42,358 bases of DNA from Desulfomicrobium sp. (lineage in GTDB: Bacteria; Desulfobacterota; Desulfovibrionia; Desulfovibrionales; Desulfomicrobiaceae). The notes below the pieces were generated by a model. The model saw only the letters and a program-made list of their open reading frames with translations, did not search any database and was not told where the DNA came from. Below, in pieces: positions 1 to 7,125 of this stretch (position 1 is its first letter; every line of letters begins with the position of its first letter). A program made the position numbers and the translations under genes. The stretch spans positions 1-42,358 of the forward strand of contig JANJWV010000212.1 of NCBI GenBank assembly GCA_024709365.1, read 5' to 3'.

Positions 1-6
1 CCCCTG

Positions 7-56
7 GGGTACCACTAAACCACCGCCCCTCACCCCCCATGACCGAGGGTACCACT
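7..56. repeat. Short direct repeat in C-rich DNA
   Basis: The 10-mer GGGTACCACT occurs at 7-16 and again at 47-56, 40 bp apart, in C-rich low-complexity DNA that includes an 11-C run at 63-73. No gene is supported before the permease start at 185. What lies upstream of base 1 is unknown, so this could be the tail of an intergenic repeat. Confidence 0.5.
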
Positions 57-131
57 CCCCGGCCCCCCCCCCCTCGCTGGGGTTGGCGGTCCGGCTGCCC
101 CTCCCCGCCGGAGGCATGCCTTCTCCCCCCC

Positions 132-202
132 CGTCACAGCGTGCCTCATGCCCATCCCCCCCTTGCAGGGGGGTGGGGCACGGCATGAGACACGCTGTGA
201 CG
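132..202. repeat. Long imperfect hairpin over the permease start
   Basis: The 12-mer at 132-143 pairs perfectly with 191-202. After one mismatch (C144/A190), the 8-mer at 145-152 pairs with 182-189. The interior holds a run of seven C (156-162) facing six G (168-173) around a TTGCA loop. The ATG at 185 and the next codons form the right arm. It could mask the translation start, act as an attenuator, or be a mobile palindromic repeat that invaded the gene start. The pairing is seen directly; a function is not. Confidence 0.75.
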
Positions 203-970
203 TTGGTGCTGCTGGGCGTTCTTTTCGTGCTGCCCGTGGGCGTGCTCCTGATCCAGGCCGGCGCGCCGGGGTGGCGCTATCCGGACGTGCTTCCGCCGGG
301 GCTGTCCTGGGACGGGTTTGCCCAGGCGCTGCGCAACCCTGGGACCATGCTGGCGGCCCTCGGGTCGTCGGTGGCGTATTCCCTGGCCACCGTGGCCCTG
401 ACCGTGGCCATGACCCTGGGGCCGGCGCGGTTCCTGGCCCGGGCGTCCTTCCGGGGCAAGAACCTGCTGGAAGGGCTCCTGCTCACGCCGGCCCTGGTGC
501 CGGCCATGACCTACAGCATGGGCTTGCACTTCGCGTTCATCCGCCTGGGCCTGGCCGACAGCGCGGTGGGCGTGGTCCTGGTCCTGTCCATCGCCTCCTA
601 CCCCTACATGCTGCGCTCCCTGACCACGGCCTGCACGCACCTGGGCCCGGACTACCGCATCTGCGCCCTGAACCTCGGCGCCTCGCCCTGGCAGGCCTTC
701 CGCCAGGTCGAACTGCCCCTGCTGCTCCCGGCCCTGGCCGCCGGCGGCAGCGTGGTCTTCCTGGTGGCCTTCTCGGAGTACTTCCTGGTCTTCCTCATCG
801 GCGGCGGCACGGTGCCGTCCTTCACGGGCTACCTCTTCCCGGTCATCACCTCGTCGAACCGCGGCCTGGGGGCCATGGTCACGCTCATCTTCCTGACGGT
901 GCCGATAGCGCTTTTCGTGGTGCTGGAACTGCTGCTGGGGGGATATTTCAGAAGGCGGGGCATGAGGTAG
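185..970 (+). CDS. ABC transporter inner-membrane permease
   Basis: This is a 261-residue permease of the binding-protein-dependent ABC importer type. It begins with a hydrophobic segment straight after MRHAV and has about six membrane spans in all. The cytoplasmic EAA-type loop that docks on the ATPase is recognisable (ALNLGASPWQAFRQVELPL). The family resembles the PotC/ThiP/FbpB-like half permeases, so the substrate could be a polyamine, thiamine, metal or anion and cannot be fixed here. The ORF stays open to 83, but the upstream part is low-complexity and proline-rich, so the ATG at 185 is preferred; there is no clear ribosome binding site and the start lies inside a hairpin. Partner permease, ATPase and binding protein are probably to the left of the window. 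Confidence 0.8.
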   Translation: MRHAVTLVLLGVLFVLPVGVLLIQAGAPGWRYPDVLPPGLSWDGFAQALRNPGTMLAALGSSVAYSLATVALTVAMTLGPARFLARASFRGKNLLEGLLLTPALVPAMTYSMGLHFAFIRLGLADSAVGVVLVLSIASYPYMLRSLTTACTHLGPDYRICALNLGASPWQAFRQVELPLLLPALAAGGSVVFLVAFSEYFLVFLIGGGTVPSFTGYLFPVITSSNRGLGAMVTLIFLTVPIALFVVLELLLGGYFRRRGMR

Positions 971-980
971 GAAGGACTTT

Positions 981-1084
981 GATGGACTTTATGGACTGAC
1001 ACGGACTTTCACGGACAATGGTCCCCCCCCACGGAACGGTCCGTGTTCGTCCGTGTTCGTCCGTGTCAGTCCATAAAGTCCATC
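981..1084. repeat. 26-bp perfect inverted repeat with nested repeats
   Basis: Bases 981-1006 are the exact reverse complement of 1059-1084. Inside, CACGGAC at 1010-1016 pairs with GTCCGTG at 1039-1045, and the motif GTCCGTGTTC is repeated in tandem at 1039-1058. A run of CGTCCAT-type repeats continues to about 1112. The element fills the gap between two convergent genes. It looks like a palindromic intergenic repeat or small non-autonomous element, and may also act as a bidirectional terminator. Confidence 0.8.
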
Positions 1085-1122
1085 TCGTCCATCCTCGTCC
1101 ATCTCGTCCATTCTCCCCCTCC

Positions 1123-1926
1123 TCACCCCTCCCGGCTCAAAACGCAAAACCTCTTGTCCTCCGGCGAGAACACCTCGCCCAGCACGTCCTCCACGTGTTC
1201 GCGGCGCGTGGCGAAGATGGTGTTGCAGCATGACCTGAGCTTGTCCTGGGCGCGGCTGTCGACCGGAAGGTCGGGAAAGGCGGGGAGGTCGTAGGATTCG
1301 AAGTCGAGGAGCGGGAAGGCCATGTCCCTGTCCAGGGTCCAGGTCTGGCCGCCGCCTCCCGTGATGGACTCCTTCTGCACCTGCATCTGGTCCATCTTCT
1401 TGGCAAAGCCCAGGGATTCGGAGGGTCGGTTGGACTCATTGACGCCCCTGATGCGCGCGTTGATCTCCGCGCAGCGCTTGCGCAGATGGTCGTGGTTGAC
1501 GGTGATCAGGACACGGCCGGGCTGCAGGGGGTCGGCGAAGGGGGCGCCGTGCATGTAGGCCTCGATGAACCGGGCCAGGGGCTCGTAGACCTCCCAGACG
1601 GTCTTGGCGAAAAGGCCCTTGCGCGTGAAGCTGCGCGGCCGGCGGAACTGCAGGCTGCAGACCTGGTGGGCGTAGAGGGACGGGTCGCCCAGGGTCACGC
1701 CGAGGGCGTCGAACAGCATGCGCGAGGCTGTCTCGGAGCCGAGGAGGCAGTTCAGGCCGGCAAACCACGAGCGGATTTCCACGGCGCTCCCCCTGAGCTT
1801 GGCCGCCTGCTCCTCGAACCAGGCGATCTCGTCATCGAGGGCCTTGCGGGCCCCGAAAAAGTTGTCGGCGGCCTCCTTCAGACCCTCTTCCACCAGGGCG
1901 TCGCCCCATTCGTCCAGAAGCCCCAT
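1123..1926 (-). CDS. Hypothetical protein, 267 residues
   Basis: I do not recognise this protein. It is soluble-looking, with no signal peptide or membrane segment. Residues about 10-60 are acidic and helical (KEAADNFFGARKALDDEIAWFEEQ) and could form a coiled coil. A central part carries an AYMHGAPFADP segment and a later HDHLRKRCAEINARI helix. The C-terminus has a CC pair (KLRSCCNTIF) and ends near CVLSREG. Codon use matches the flanking core genes, so it is very likely real. The start has a good Shine-Dalgarno sequence (GGGAGGG) just upstream on the minus strand. It converges with the permease gene across the inverted repeat and diverges from adk. Confidence 0.75.
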   Translation of the reverse strand: MGLLDEWGDALVEEGLKEAADNFFGARKALDDEIAWFEEQAAKLRGSAVEIRSWFAGLNCLLGSETASRMLFDALGVTLGDPSLYAHQVCSLQFRRPRSFTRKGLFAKTVWEVYEPLARFIEAYMHGAPFADPLQPGRVLITVNHDHLRKRCAEINARIRGVNESNRPSESLGFAKKMDQMQVQKESITGGGGQTWTLDRDMAFPLLDFESYDLPAFPDLPVDSRAQDKLRSCCNTIFATRREHVEDVLGEVFSPEDKRFCVLSREG

Positions 1927-2007
1927 CGTCCCTCCCGTCCTCTCATGGTTGTCGGCCGACCCTAACCGCGCATCCCCTCTCCTGACAAGAGCGCCTCCGA
2001 TCTTTCA

Positions 2008-2036
2008 TTGACAGGCCAAAAGCCTGCCTATAGTAC
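2008..2036 (+). promoter_or_regulatory. Sigma-70-type promoter for adk
   Basis: TTGACA at 2008-2013 is a perfect -35 box. A -10-like TATAGT lies at 2029-2034 (15-bp spacer), or TAGTAC at 2031-2036 with a 17-bp spacer. It stands 30-35 bp upstream of the adk start and its AGGAGGT ribosome binding site at 2054-2060. Confidence 0.55.
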
Positions 2037-2067
2037 TTTGTGAAATTTTTTACAGGAGGTTTTCGCC

Positions 2068-2739
2068 TTGAATATTCTCATTTTCGGACCCAATGGCAGC
2101 GGCAAGGGCACCCAGGGCTCTTTGGCCAAGAAGAAGTACGACCTCGACCACATCGAATCCGGCGCCATCTTCCGCAAGCACATCGGCGGCGGCACGGAAC
2201 TCGGCAAGAAGGCCAAGGAGTTCATCGACCGCGGCGAACTCGTGCCTGACGACATCACCATCCCCATGGTCCTCGACGTGCTGAAGAACTCCAGCCCCAA
2301 CGGCTGGCTGCTGGACGGCTTCCCCCGCTCCATCGTCCAGGCCCAGAAGCTGTGGGAAGCCCTGCAGGCCGACGGCGTGAAGCTGAACTTCGTCATCGAG
2401 ATCCTCCTGCCCCGCGAAGTGGCCAAGAACCGCATCATGGGCCGCCGCCTCTGCAAGAACGACAACAACCACCCCAACAACATCTTCATTGACGCCATCA
2501 AGCCCAACGGCGACACGTGCCGCGTCTGCGGCGGCGAGCTCTCCGCCCGCGCCGACGACCAGGACGAGGGCGCCATCGACAAGCGCCACGACATCTACTA
2601 CGACACCAAGACCGGCACCCTGGCCGCGTCCTACTACTACAAGAACCTGGCCAAGGACGCCGGCTTCAAGTACATCGAACTGGACGGCGAAGGCTCCATC
2701 GACGACATCCGCGCCACGCTCATGGCCCAGCTGGATTAA
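2068..2739 (+). CDS. adk: Adenylate kinase with metal-binding LID
   Basis: Adenylate kinase converts ATP + AMP to 2 ADP in the cytoplasm. The 223-residue chain opens with the P-loop GPNGSGKGTQ (residues 7-16), has the DGFPRS motif at 83-88, and carries a long-form LID. Cys129, His135, Cys151 and Cys154 in the LID match the positions described for the Zn/Co/Fe-binding adenylate kinase of Desulfovibrio gigas, a strong lineage clue. The start is TTG, chosen because a perfect AGGAGGT lies at 2054-2060 and the P-loop then begins at residue 7. A sigma-70-type promoter precedes it and an intrinsic terminator follows. Confidence 0.95.
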   Translation: MNILIFGPNGSGKGTQGSLAKKKYDLDHIESGAIFRKHIGGGTELGKKAKEFIDRGELVPDDITIPMVLDVLKNSSPNGWLLDGFPRSIVQAQKLWEALQADGVKLNFVIEILLPREVAKNRIMGRRLCKNDNNHPNNIFIDAIKPNGDTCRVCGGELSARADDQDEGAIDKRHDIYYDTKTGTLAASYYYKNLAKDAGFKYIELDGEGSIDDIRATLMAQLD

Positions 2740-2764
2740 TCCGCTCGGAAAAAAGACGAACCGG

Positions 2765-2790
2765 AGGCGGGGGCGACCCCGCCTTTTTTT
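2765..2790 (+). terminator. Intrinsic terminator after adk
   Basis: An 8-bp perfect stem (AGGCGGGG at 2765-2772 with CCCCGCCT at 2777-2784) around a GCGA loop is followed by a T-run to 2790. It ends just 6 bp before the mqnA start, so mqnA is read by leakage or from a promoter not recognised here. Confidence 0.8.
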
Positions 2791-2796
2791 ACGCAC

Positions 2797-3639
2797 ATGA
2801 CACTTCGCATCGGCAGAATCGACTATCTGAACATCTGGCACGTCTTCCATCTGCTGGAAGGCGTCTGCCCCGAAGGCCCGGACTTCGGCTACGTGCCCGG
2901 CCACCCCAGCCGCCTGAACGCGGCCCTGGCCGCGGGCGAACTGGACATCTCCCCGTCCTCGTCCTTCGAGTATCTGCTCCACGCCGAAAACTACGAACTC
3001 CTGCCCGGAGCGTCCATCTGCGCCCACGCCGAAGTGCAGAGCGTGCTCTTCCTCTCGCCCGTACCCCCGGCGGAACTGCCCGCTTGGCTCGAACGCAATC
3101 CCGGCCCCGTCTGCCTGACCGGCGCGTCGGCCACGTCCGTGGCGCTCCTGAAGGTTCTCTGGAGCCAGAAGTGGGGGCTGCCCGCACCCAGGTGGCAGGA
3201 GGTCGAGCCCGGCGCCGGCCTGTCCACCGGACGGCCCTTCCTGGAGATCGGCAACATCGCCCTGCGCCATTTCGTGCACCCGCCCCAAGGCTGGCACATC
3301 GTCGACCTGGCCACGGAGTGGGCGGACTGGACCGGACTGCCCTTCGTCTTCGCCGTGTGGATCGTGCGCCGCGGGCTGTCCGGGACCGCACGGGAGCAGC
3401 TCGGGCGGCTGCAGGCGCAAATCGCCGCCATCACCGCCGATCTGGAGGGCCATTTCGAGGCCCTTTCCCGCCTGCCCGACCTGCCCGACTGGCTGACCAG
3501 CCCCGCACTGCTCCGCTACTGGCGGGCCATGAACTACGACCTCGGCCCCCGCGAACAGGCCGGCCTGGCCCTCTTCGGCGAGTGCTGCACGCGGCAGGGG
3601 CTGCTGCCCGGCATGCCCGGCCTGCGCTGGTTTTCCTGA
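2797..3639 (+). CDS. mqnA: Chorismate dehydratase (menaquinone, futalosine route)
   Basis: MqnA dehydrates chorismate to 3-[(1-carboxyvinyl)oxy]benzoate, the entry step of the futalosine pathway to menaquinone. The 280-residue protein starts with the family signature MTLRIGRIDYLNIWHVFHLL and has the periplasmic-binding-protein-like fold pattern: a GELDISPSSSFEYLLH segment near residues 48-63 and a later LEIGNIALRH motif. Length fits the family. Menaquinone is the membrane quinone expected in a sulfate reducer. No other mqn gene is next to it. The start lies 58 bp after adk, downstream of a terminator; the ribosome binding site is weak. Confidence 0.88.
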   Translation: MTLRIGRIDYLNIWHVFHLLEGVCPEGPDFGYVPGHPSRLNAALAAGELDISPSSSFEYLLHAENYELLPGASICAHAEVQSVLFLSPVPPAELPAWLERNPGPVCLTGASATSVALLKVLWSQKWGLPAPRWQEVEPGAGLSTGRPFLEIGNIALRHFVHPPQGWHIVDLATEWADWTGLPFVFAVWIVRRGLSGTAREQLGRLQAQIAAITADLEGHFEALSRLPDLPDWLTSPALLRYWRAMNYDLGPREQAGLALFGECCTRQGLLPGMPGLRWFS

Positions 3640-3722
3640 CGCACCCTGCCGGCCTCAAGTTTTCCGCCCGTCCGGCCGATTGTTCCAATCAGGCGTCATG
3701 TTCCCGAAACCAGGGAGGAGTC

Positions 3723-4007
3723 ATGGACATTCAAGGCATGTCGGGGGGATACTCCCCCGTTTACGACAAGACGACCTTCGGCGCCGCCGTGGTCGGGAAG
3801 ACTCTCGACTACATGCACGGCGGAGGGGCCCCGAAAGCCGCGCCCTTCGACAGGGAAACCTTCGGGGCGGCCGTGGTCAGCACGACCATCGACTACATGA
3901 ACAGAAACACCAACGACCATCAGCACCAGAACTCGTACACCTTCCAGACGGATGTGCTCATGCCCGCGTACACGGGCCGGGGCACGCTTCTGGACAGCTC
4001 GGTCTGA
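3723..4007 (+). CDS. Small protein with an internal repeat
   Basis: This 94-residue protein has no assigned function. It contains a clear tandem duplication: YDKTTFGAAVVGKTLDYMH and, about 28 residues later, FDRETFGAAVVSTTIDYMN. Each unit has the form (Y/F)D-x-x-TFGAAVV-x-x-T-(L/I)DYM. The N-terminus is Gly/Ser-rich and the C-terminus is polar with several His and Gln. There is no signal peptide. A strong ribosome binding site (GGGAGGAG) directly precedes the ATG at 3723, and a perfect intrinsic terminator follows, so it is probably a single-gene transcript. Repeat structure and isolated expression suggest a small structural or regulatory protein; that is inference. Confidence 0.75.
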   Translation: MDIQGMSGGYSPVYDKTTFGAAVVGKTLDYMHGGGAPKAAPFDRETFGAAVVSTTIDYMNRNTNDHQHQNSYTFQTDVLMPAYTGRGTLLDSSV

Positions 4008-4050
4008 GGGAACAGGCATGACGCTCATTGCGGGGCAAGCCCCGCAAGAA

Positions 4051-4082
4051 GGCCCCCGGTGGATCCACCGGGGGCCTTTTTC
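4051..4082 (+). terminator. Strong palindromic terminator
   Basis: Bases 4051-4076 form a perfect 26-base palindrome centred on GGATCC, followed by a run of T at 4077-4081. It ends the transcript of the small repeat protein. Confidence 0.9.
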
Positions 4083-4204
4083 GTGTCGCCGGGTTCGAAT
4101 AAACGCGGATTCAAGTTTTTCGGCGCGCGTCCGATAGATAATGCATGGGCAGGGAAGCCCTTTCCACGCAACGAAATCGGCCACGGACGGCCAAGGAGGC
4201 GGGC

Positions 4205-4411
4205 ATGGGCCTGCGCGTTCTCGAATCCGACTCGCAGCGGCGATGGAGGGACGGACAGCCCTCCTGGGATCTCACCCACCGGCGCAAGAAACACCGGAAG
4301 CAGTATGCCGGACAGGACCAGGGCGCCCCTGCGGGGAAGCCCGATGCGGGGCTCTACGACTCCAAGGGGGAACTGGTCGCGCCGCTCTCGTCCCTGGACA
4401 TCGACATCTGA
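4205..4411 (+). CDS. Small basic protein, 68 residues
   Basis: This is an unrecognised small protein beginning MGLRVLESDSQRRWRDG. The middle is strongly basic (THRRKKHRKQY) and the C-terminus acidic/hydrophobic (SSLDIDI). The ATG at 4205 is preferred over the in-frame ATG at 4145 because AAGGAGGCGGG lies just upstream of 4205. The gene converges with the inositol monophosphatase gene, leaving only 10 bp between stops. The basic patch could bind nucleic acid. Function unknown. Confidence 0.6.
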   Translation: MGLRVLESDSQRRWRDGQPSWDLTHRRKKHRKQYAGQDQGAPAGKPDAGLYDSKGELVAPLSSLDIDI

Positions 4412-4421
4412 CCCCCGGGCC

Positions 4422-5204
4422 TCACCCCTCGTCCCCGAGCCGCAACAGCTCCCGCAGCTCGTCGTGCACGGCGCCGTTCGTGGCCACGATCATGTGGCTG
4501 CCCAGGGTGTAGTCCCCGTCCAGGGCGCTGACGCGGCCTCCGGCCTCCTCCACCAGGAGCCACCCCGCGGCCGTGTCCCAGGGCTTGAGACCCGTCTCGT
4601 AATAGCCGTCGAGCCTGCCGCAGGCCGTGTAGGCCAGGTCCACGGCCGCAGCGCCCATCCTCCGGATGCCCTGGGAAGCCAGCAGCACGCGGCGCAGGCG
4701 CGCACAGACCTCGTCGATCTCCGCATAAAAGGAATACGGAAACCCGGTTGCGATCAGGGCCGACTGCATGACCGCCTCGCCGCTGACGCGGATGCGTTCG
4801 CCGTTCAGGAACGCGCCCTCTCCCCTGACGGCCCAGAAAAGCTCGCCCATGACGGGCAGGAACACCGCGCCGAGTTCCACCCTTCCCCCGCGCCACAGGG
4901 CAACGGAGACGGCGACCATCGGAATCCGGTGCGCGTAGTTCGTGGTTCCGTCCACCGGGTCCACGATCCAGGTCAGGTCGCCGGGTACCAGGGTCGTATG
5001 CGACTCCTCGGCCAGCACGGACGATCCCGGCAGAAGCGCGGGCAGGCGTTCGGACAGCAGGCGCTCAACGGCCAGATCGGTCTGGGTGACCAAGTCGATG
5101 CGCCCCTTGAAGGCGATCTCCCTGGGGTCGTTCCACTGTTCGCGCACCACCTGCCCGGCCTCCCGCACACAGTCCAGAAAACCGTCCACCAGCTGTTTAT
5201 CCAT
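4422..5204 (-). CDS. Inositol monophosphatase family protein
   Basis: This is a Mg2+-dependent, Li+-sensitive-type phosphatase of the inositol monophosphatase/CysQ superfamily, about 260 residues. The metal-site motifs are all present: EES in VLAEESH, DPVDGTTNYAH (DPxDGTxN) and WDTAAGWLLVEEAGG (WDxAAG) near the C-terminus. Substrate could be inositol-1-phosphate, another sugar phosphate or 3'-phosphoadenosine phosphate. In a sulfate reducer the last is attractive but unproven. The ORF is open to 5441, but GGAGGG lies just before tandem ATGs at 5207 and 5204; 5204 gives the better spacing. It is transcribed divergently from the hyuA-like gene. Confidence 0.88.
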   Translation of the reverse strand: MDKQLVDGFLDCVREAGQVVREQWNDPREIAFKGRIDLVTQTDLAVERLLSERLPALLPGSSVLAEESHTTLVPGDLTWIVDPVDGTTNYAHRIPMVAVSVALWRGGRVELGAVFLPVMGELFWAVRGEGAFLNGERIRVSGEAVMQSALIATGFPYSFYAEIDEVCARLRRVLLASQGIRRMGAAAVDLAYTACGRLDGYYETGLKPWDTAAGWLLVEEAGGRVSALDGDYTLGSHMIVATNGAVHDELRELLRLGDEG

Positions 5205-5452
5205 CATATCCCTCCGTTTACGGAATTCTGCTTGCGCTTCGCCTGCAGTCCGGTAAATATGCAACCTGAAAAAGCAACTTGCGTTTCTCCCGCCCGGAGT
5301 CACCAGACTTCGGCGTATGCGGCCAGAGGTGCTGCATGCCCGGAAAAAACTCAAGTCCGACTTCAGCCCGCCCGCGAACGCCTGGCCGGCCGAAGCCGCC
5401 CGGAAGCCGCGGCGTCCGCCCCGGCCAACCGTCAGCCCCAAGGATCGGACAT

Positions 5453-7114
5453 ATGCTTATCGGAATCGATGTCGGCGGAACCCACACGGACGGCGTCTGC
5501 ATCCGGGAAGGCCGGGTGGAAGCCATGGCCAAGGTGCCCACGGATCACGACAACCTGCTTGCGACCATCTCCGAAGTCCTCCGCCTCATCCTCAGGGACT
5601 GCAAGGGCGCGGAAATCCGCACCCTCAACCTGAGCACGACCCTCTCCACCAACTCCATCGTCACCGGCCATACCGAAAAGGTCGGTATGTTCGTCATCCC
5701 CGGCCCCGGCATCAACCCCCAGGCCTACGCCCTGGGCGCGCAGTACCATGTGCTCTCGGGCTGCGTGGACCATCGCGGGGCCGTCTCGGCCAAGGTCCGC
5801 CCCGAGCACATGAAGCCCATGACCGCCCGTTGCCGCGAAGAAGGCATCCGCGTCTACGGCGTGGTCGGCAAGTTCTGCACGCGCAACCCCGAGCAGGAGA
5901 TGGCCATCGCCGAGGCCCTGGCGCCCCAGGCCGACTTCGTGACCCAGGGTCACCGCGTGTCCGAGTCCCTGAATTTCGGCCGGCGCGTGAGCACCGTCTA
6001 CTACAACGCGGCCGTCTGGCGCACCTTCAACACCTTCGCCGACGCCCTGGAGCAGAGCCTCAAGGACCTGAACATCCAGGCCGACATCAACATCGTCAAG
6101 GCCGACGGCGGGACCATGCCCCTGAAGCTCGCCCGGGAAATCCCGGTGCAGTCCATCTTTTCCGGCCCGGCCGCATCGGTCATGGGCATCCTCAGCACGG
6201 CCCCGCAGACCGAGGACGCCCTCATCCTCGACATCGGCGGCACCACCACGGACATGGCCGTGCTTCTGGACGGCATCCCGCTCCTGGAGCGCGACGGCAT
6301 CTCCATCGGCGAGCACCCGACCCTGGTGCGGGCCCTGAAGGTCGAGTCCATCGGCATCGGCGGCGACTCGTTCATCAGCTCCCGCGGCGGGCAGCTGAAC
6401 GTCGGCCCCGACCGCCACGGACCGTGCATGGCCGCGGGCGGCCCGGCCCCGGCCCTCATGGACGCCATGAACGTCCTTGGCCACGCAGCCTTCGGGGACC
6501 GCGAGCGGTCGGCCAAGGGCATCAAGGAAGTGGCCATGGCCCAGGGCCTCTCGGCCCGCGAGTGCGCCGAGCAGGCCGTGCACATGGCCATGTCCGTCCT
6601 CAAGCGCAAGGTCGACGCCTTCCTGAACGCCGTCAATTCCCGGCCCGTGTACACCATCCAGGAAATCCTGGAGGACCGCACGGTCAAGCCGAAGCGCATC
6701 CTGGTCATCGGCGGCCCGGCCGAGGCCATGGTCCCCCTGCTGGAGGAGACCTTCGGCCTGCCCGTCATCGCCCCCCGGCACGCCGAGGTGGCCAACGCCA
6801 TCGGCGCCTGCCTGACCAGGCCGACCCAGTCCCTGGTCCTGACCGTGGACACCTCGCGCGGCAGCTTCACGGTGCCGGGCCTGGGCATCCACAAGCCCAT
6901 CAAACGCACCTACACCCTGGACGAGGCCGTGCACGACGCCACCACCATGCTGCGCGCGGAACTCGACCGCCAGGGCATCCCGGCCGAGGAGGGCGACATC
7001 CAGGTCATCCAGGCCGACGCCTTCAACATGGTCGAAGGCCACTACACCATCGGCCGCAACATCCGCGTCCGCTGCCAGATGCGGCCCGGCGTCATCACCA
7101 CCCTGGAGCCTTGA
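5453..7114 (+). CDS. HyuA-like hydantoinase/oxoprolinase subunit
   Basis: This 553-residue protein belongs to the ATP-dependent hydantoinase/5-oxoprolinase A family, with an actin-like ATPase fold. The N-terminal phosphate loop is IGIDVGGTHTDGV (residues 3-15). Further markers are LSTTLSTNSIVTG, KADGGTMPL, SGPAASVMG and the second phosphate-loop motif LDIGGTTTDMAV. Full-length HyuA proteins are nearer 650-700 residues, so this is a short form, and no HyuB partner is adjacent. The ATG at 5453 is chosen because it starts the conserved fold; the upstream frame is low-complexity. It is followed after 11 bp by the deacetylase-fold gene, so the two are probably co-transcribed. The substrate is probably a cyclic amide or imide, but this is not determined. 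Confidence 0.85.
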   Translation: MLIGIDVGGTHTDGVCIREGRVEAMAKVPTDHDNLLATISEVLRLILRDCKGAEIRTLNLSTTLSTNSIVTGHTEKVGMFVIPGPGINPQAYALGAQYHVLSGCVDHRGAVSAKVRPEHMKPMTARCREEGIRVYGVVGKFCTRNPEQEMAIAEALAPQADFVTQGHRVSESLNFGRRVSTVYYNAAVWRTFNTFADALEQSLKDLNIQADINIVKADGGTMPLKLAREIPVQSIFSGPAASVMGILSTAPQTEDALILDIGGTTTDMAVLLDGIPLLERDGISIGEHPTLVRALKVESIGIGGDSFISSRGGQLNVGPDRHGPCMAAGGPAPALMDAMNVLGHAAFGDRERSAKGIKEVAMAQGLSARECAEQAVHMAMSVLKRKVDAFLNAVNSRPVYTIQEILEDRTVKPKRILVIGGPAEAMVPLLEETFGLPVIAPRHAEVANAIGACLTRPTQSLVLTVDTSRGSFTVPGLGIHKPIKRTYTLDEAVHDATTMLRAELDRQGIPAEEGDIQVIQADAFNMVEGHYTIGRNIRVRCQMRPGVITTLEP

Positions 7115-7125
7115 ACGGAGGGACC

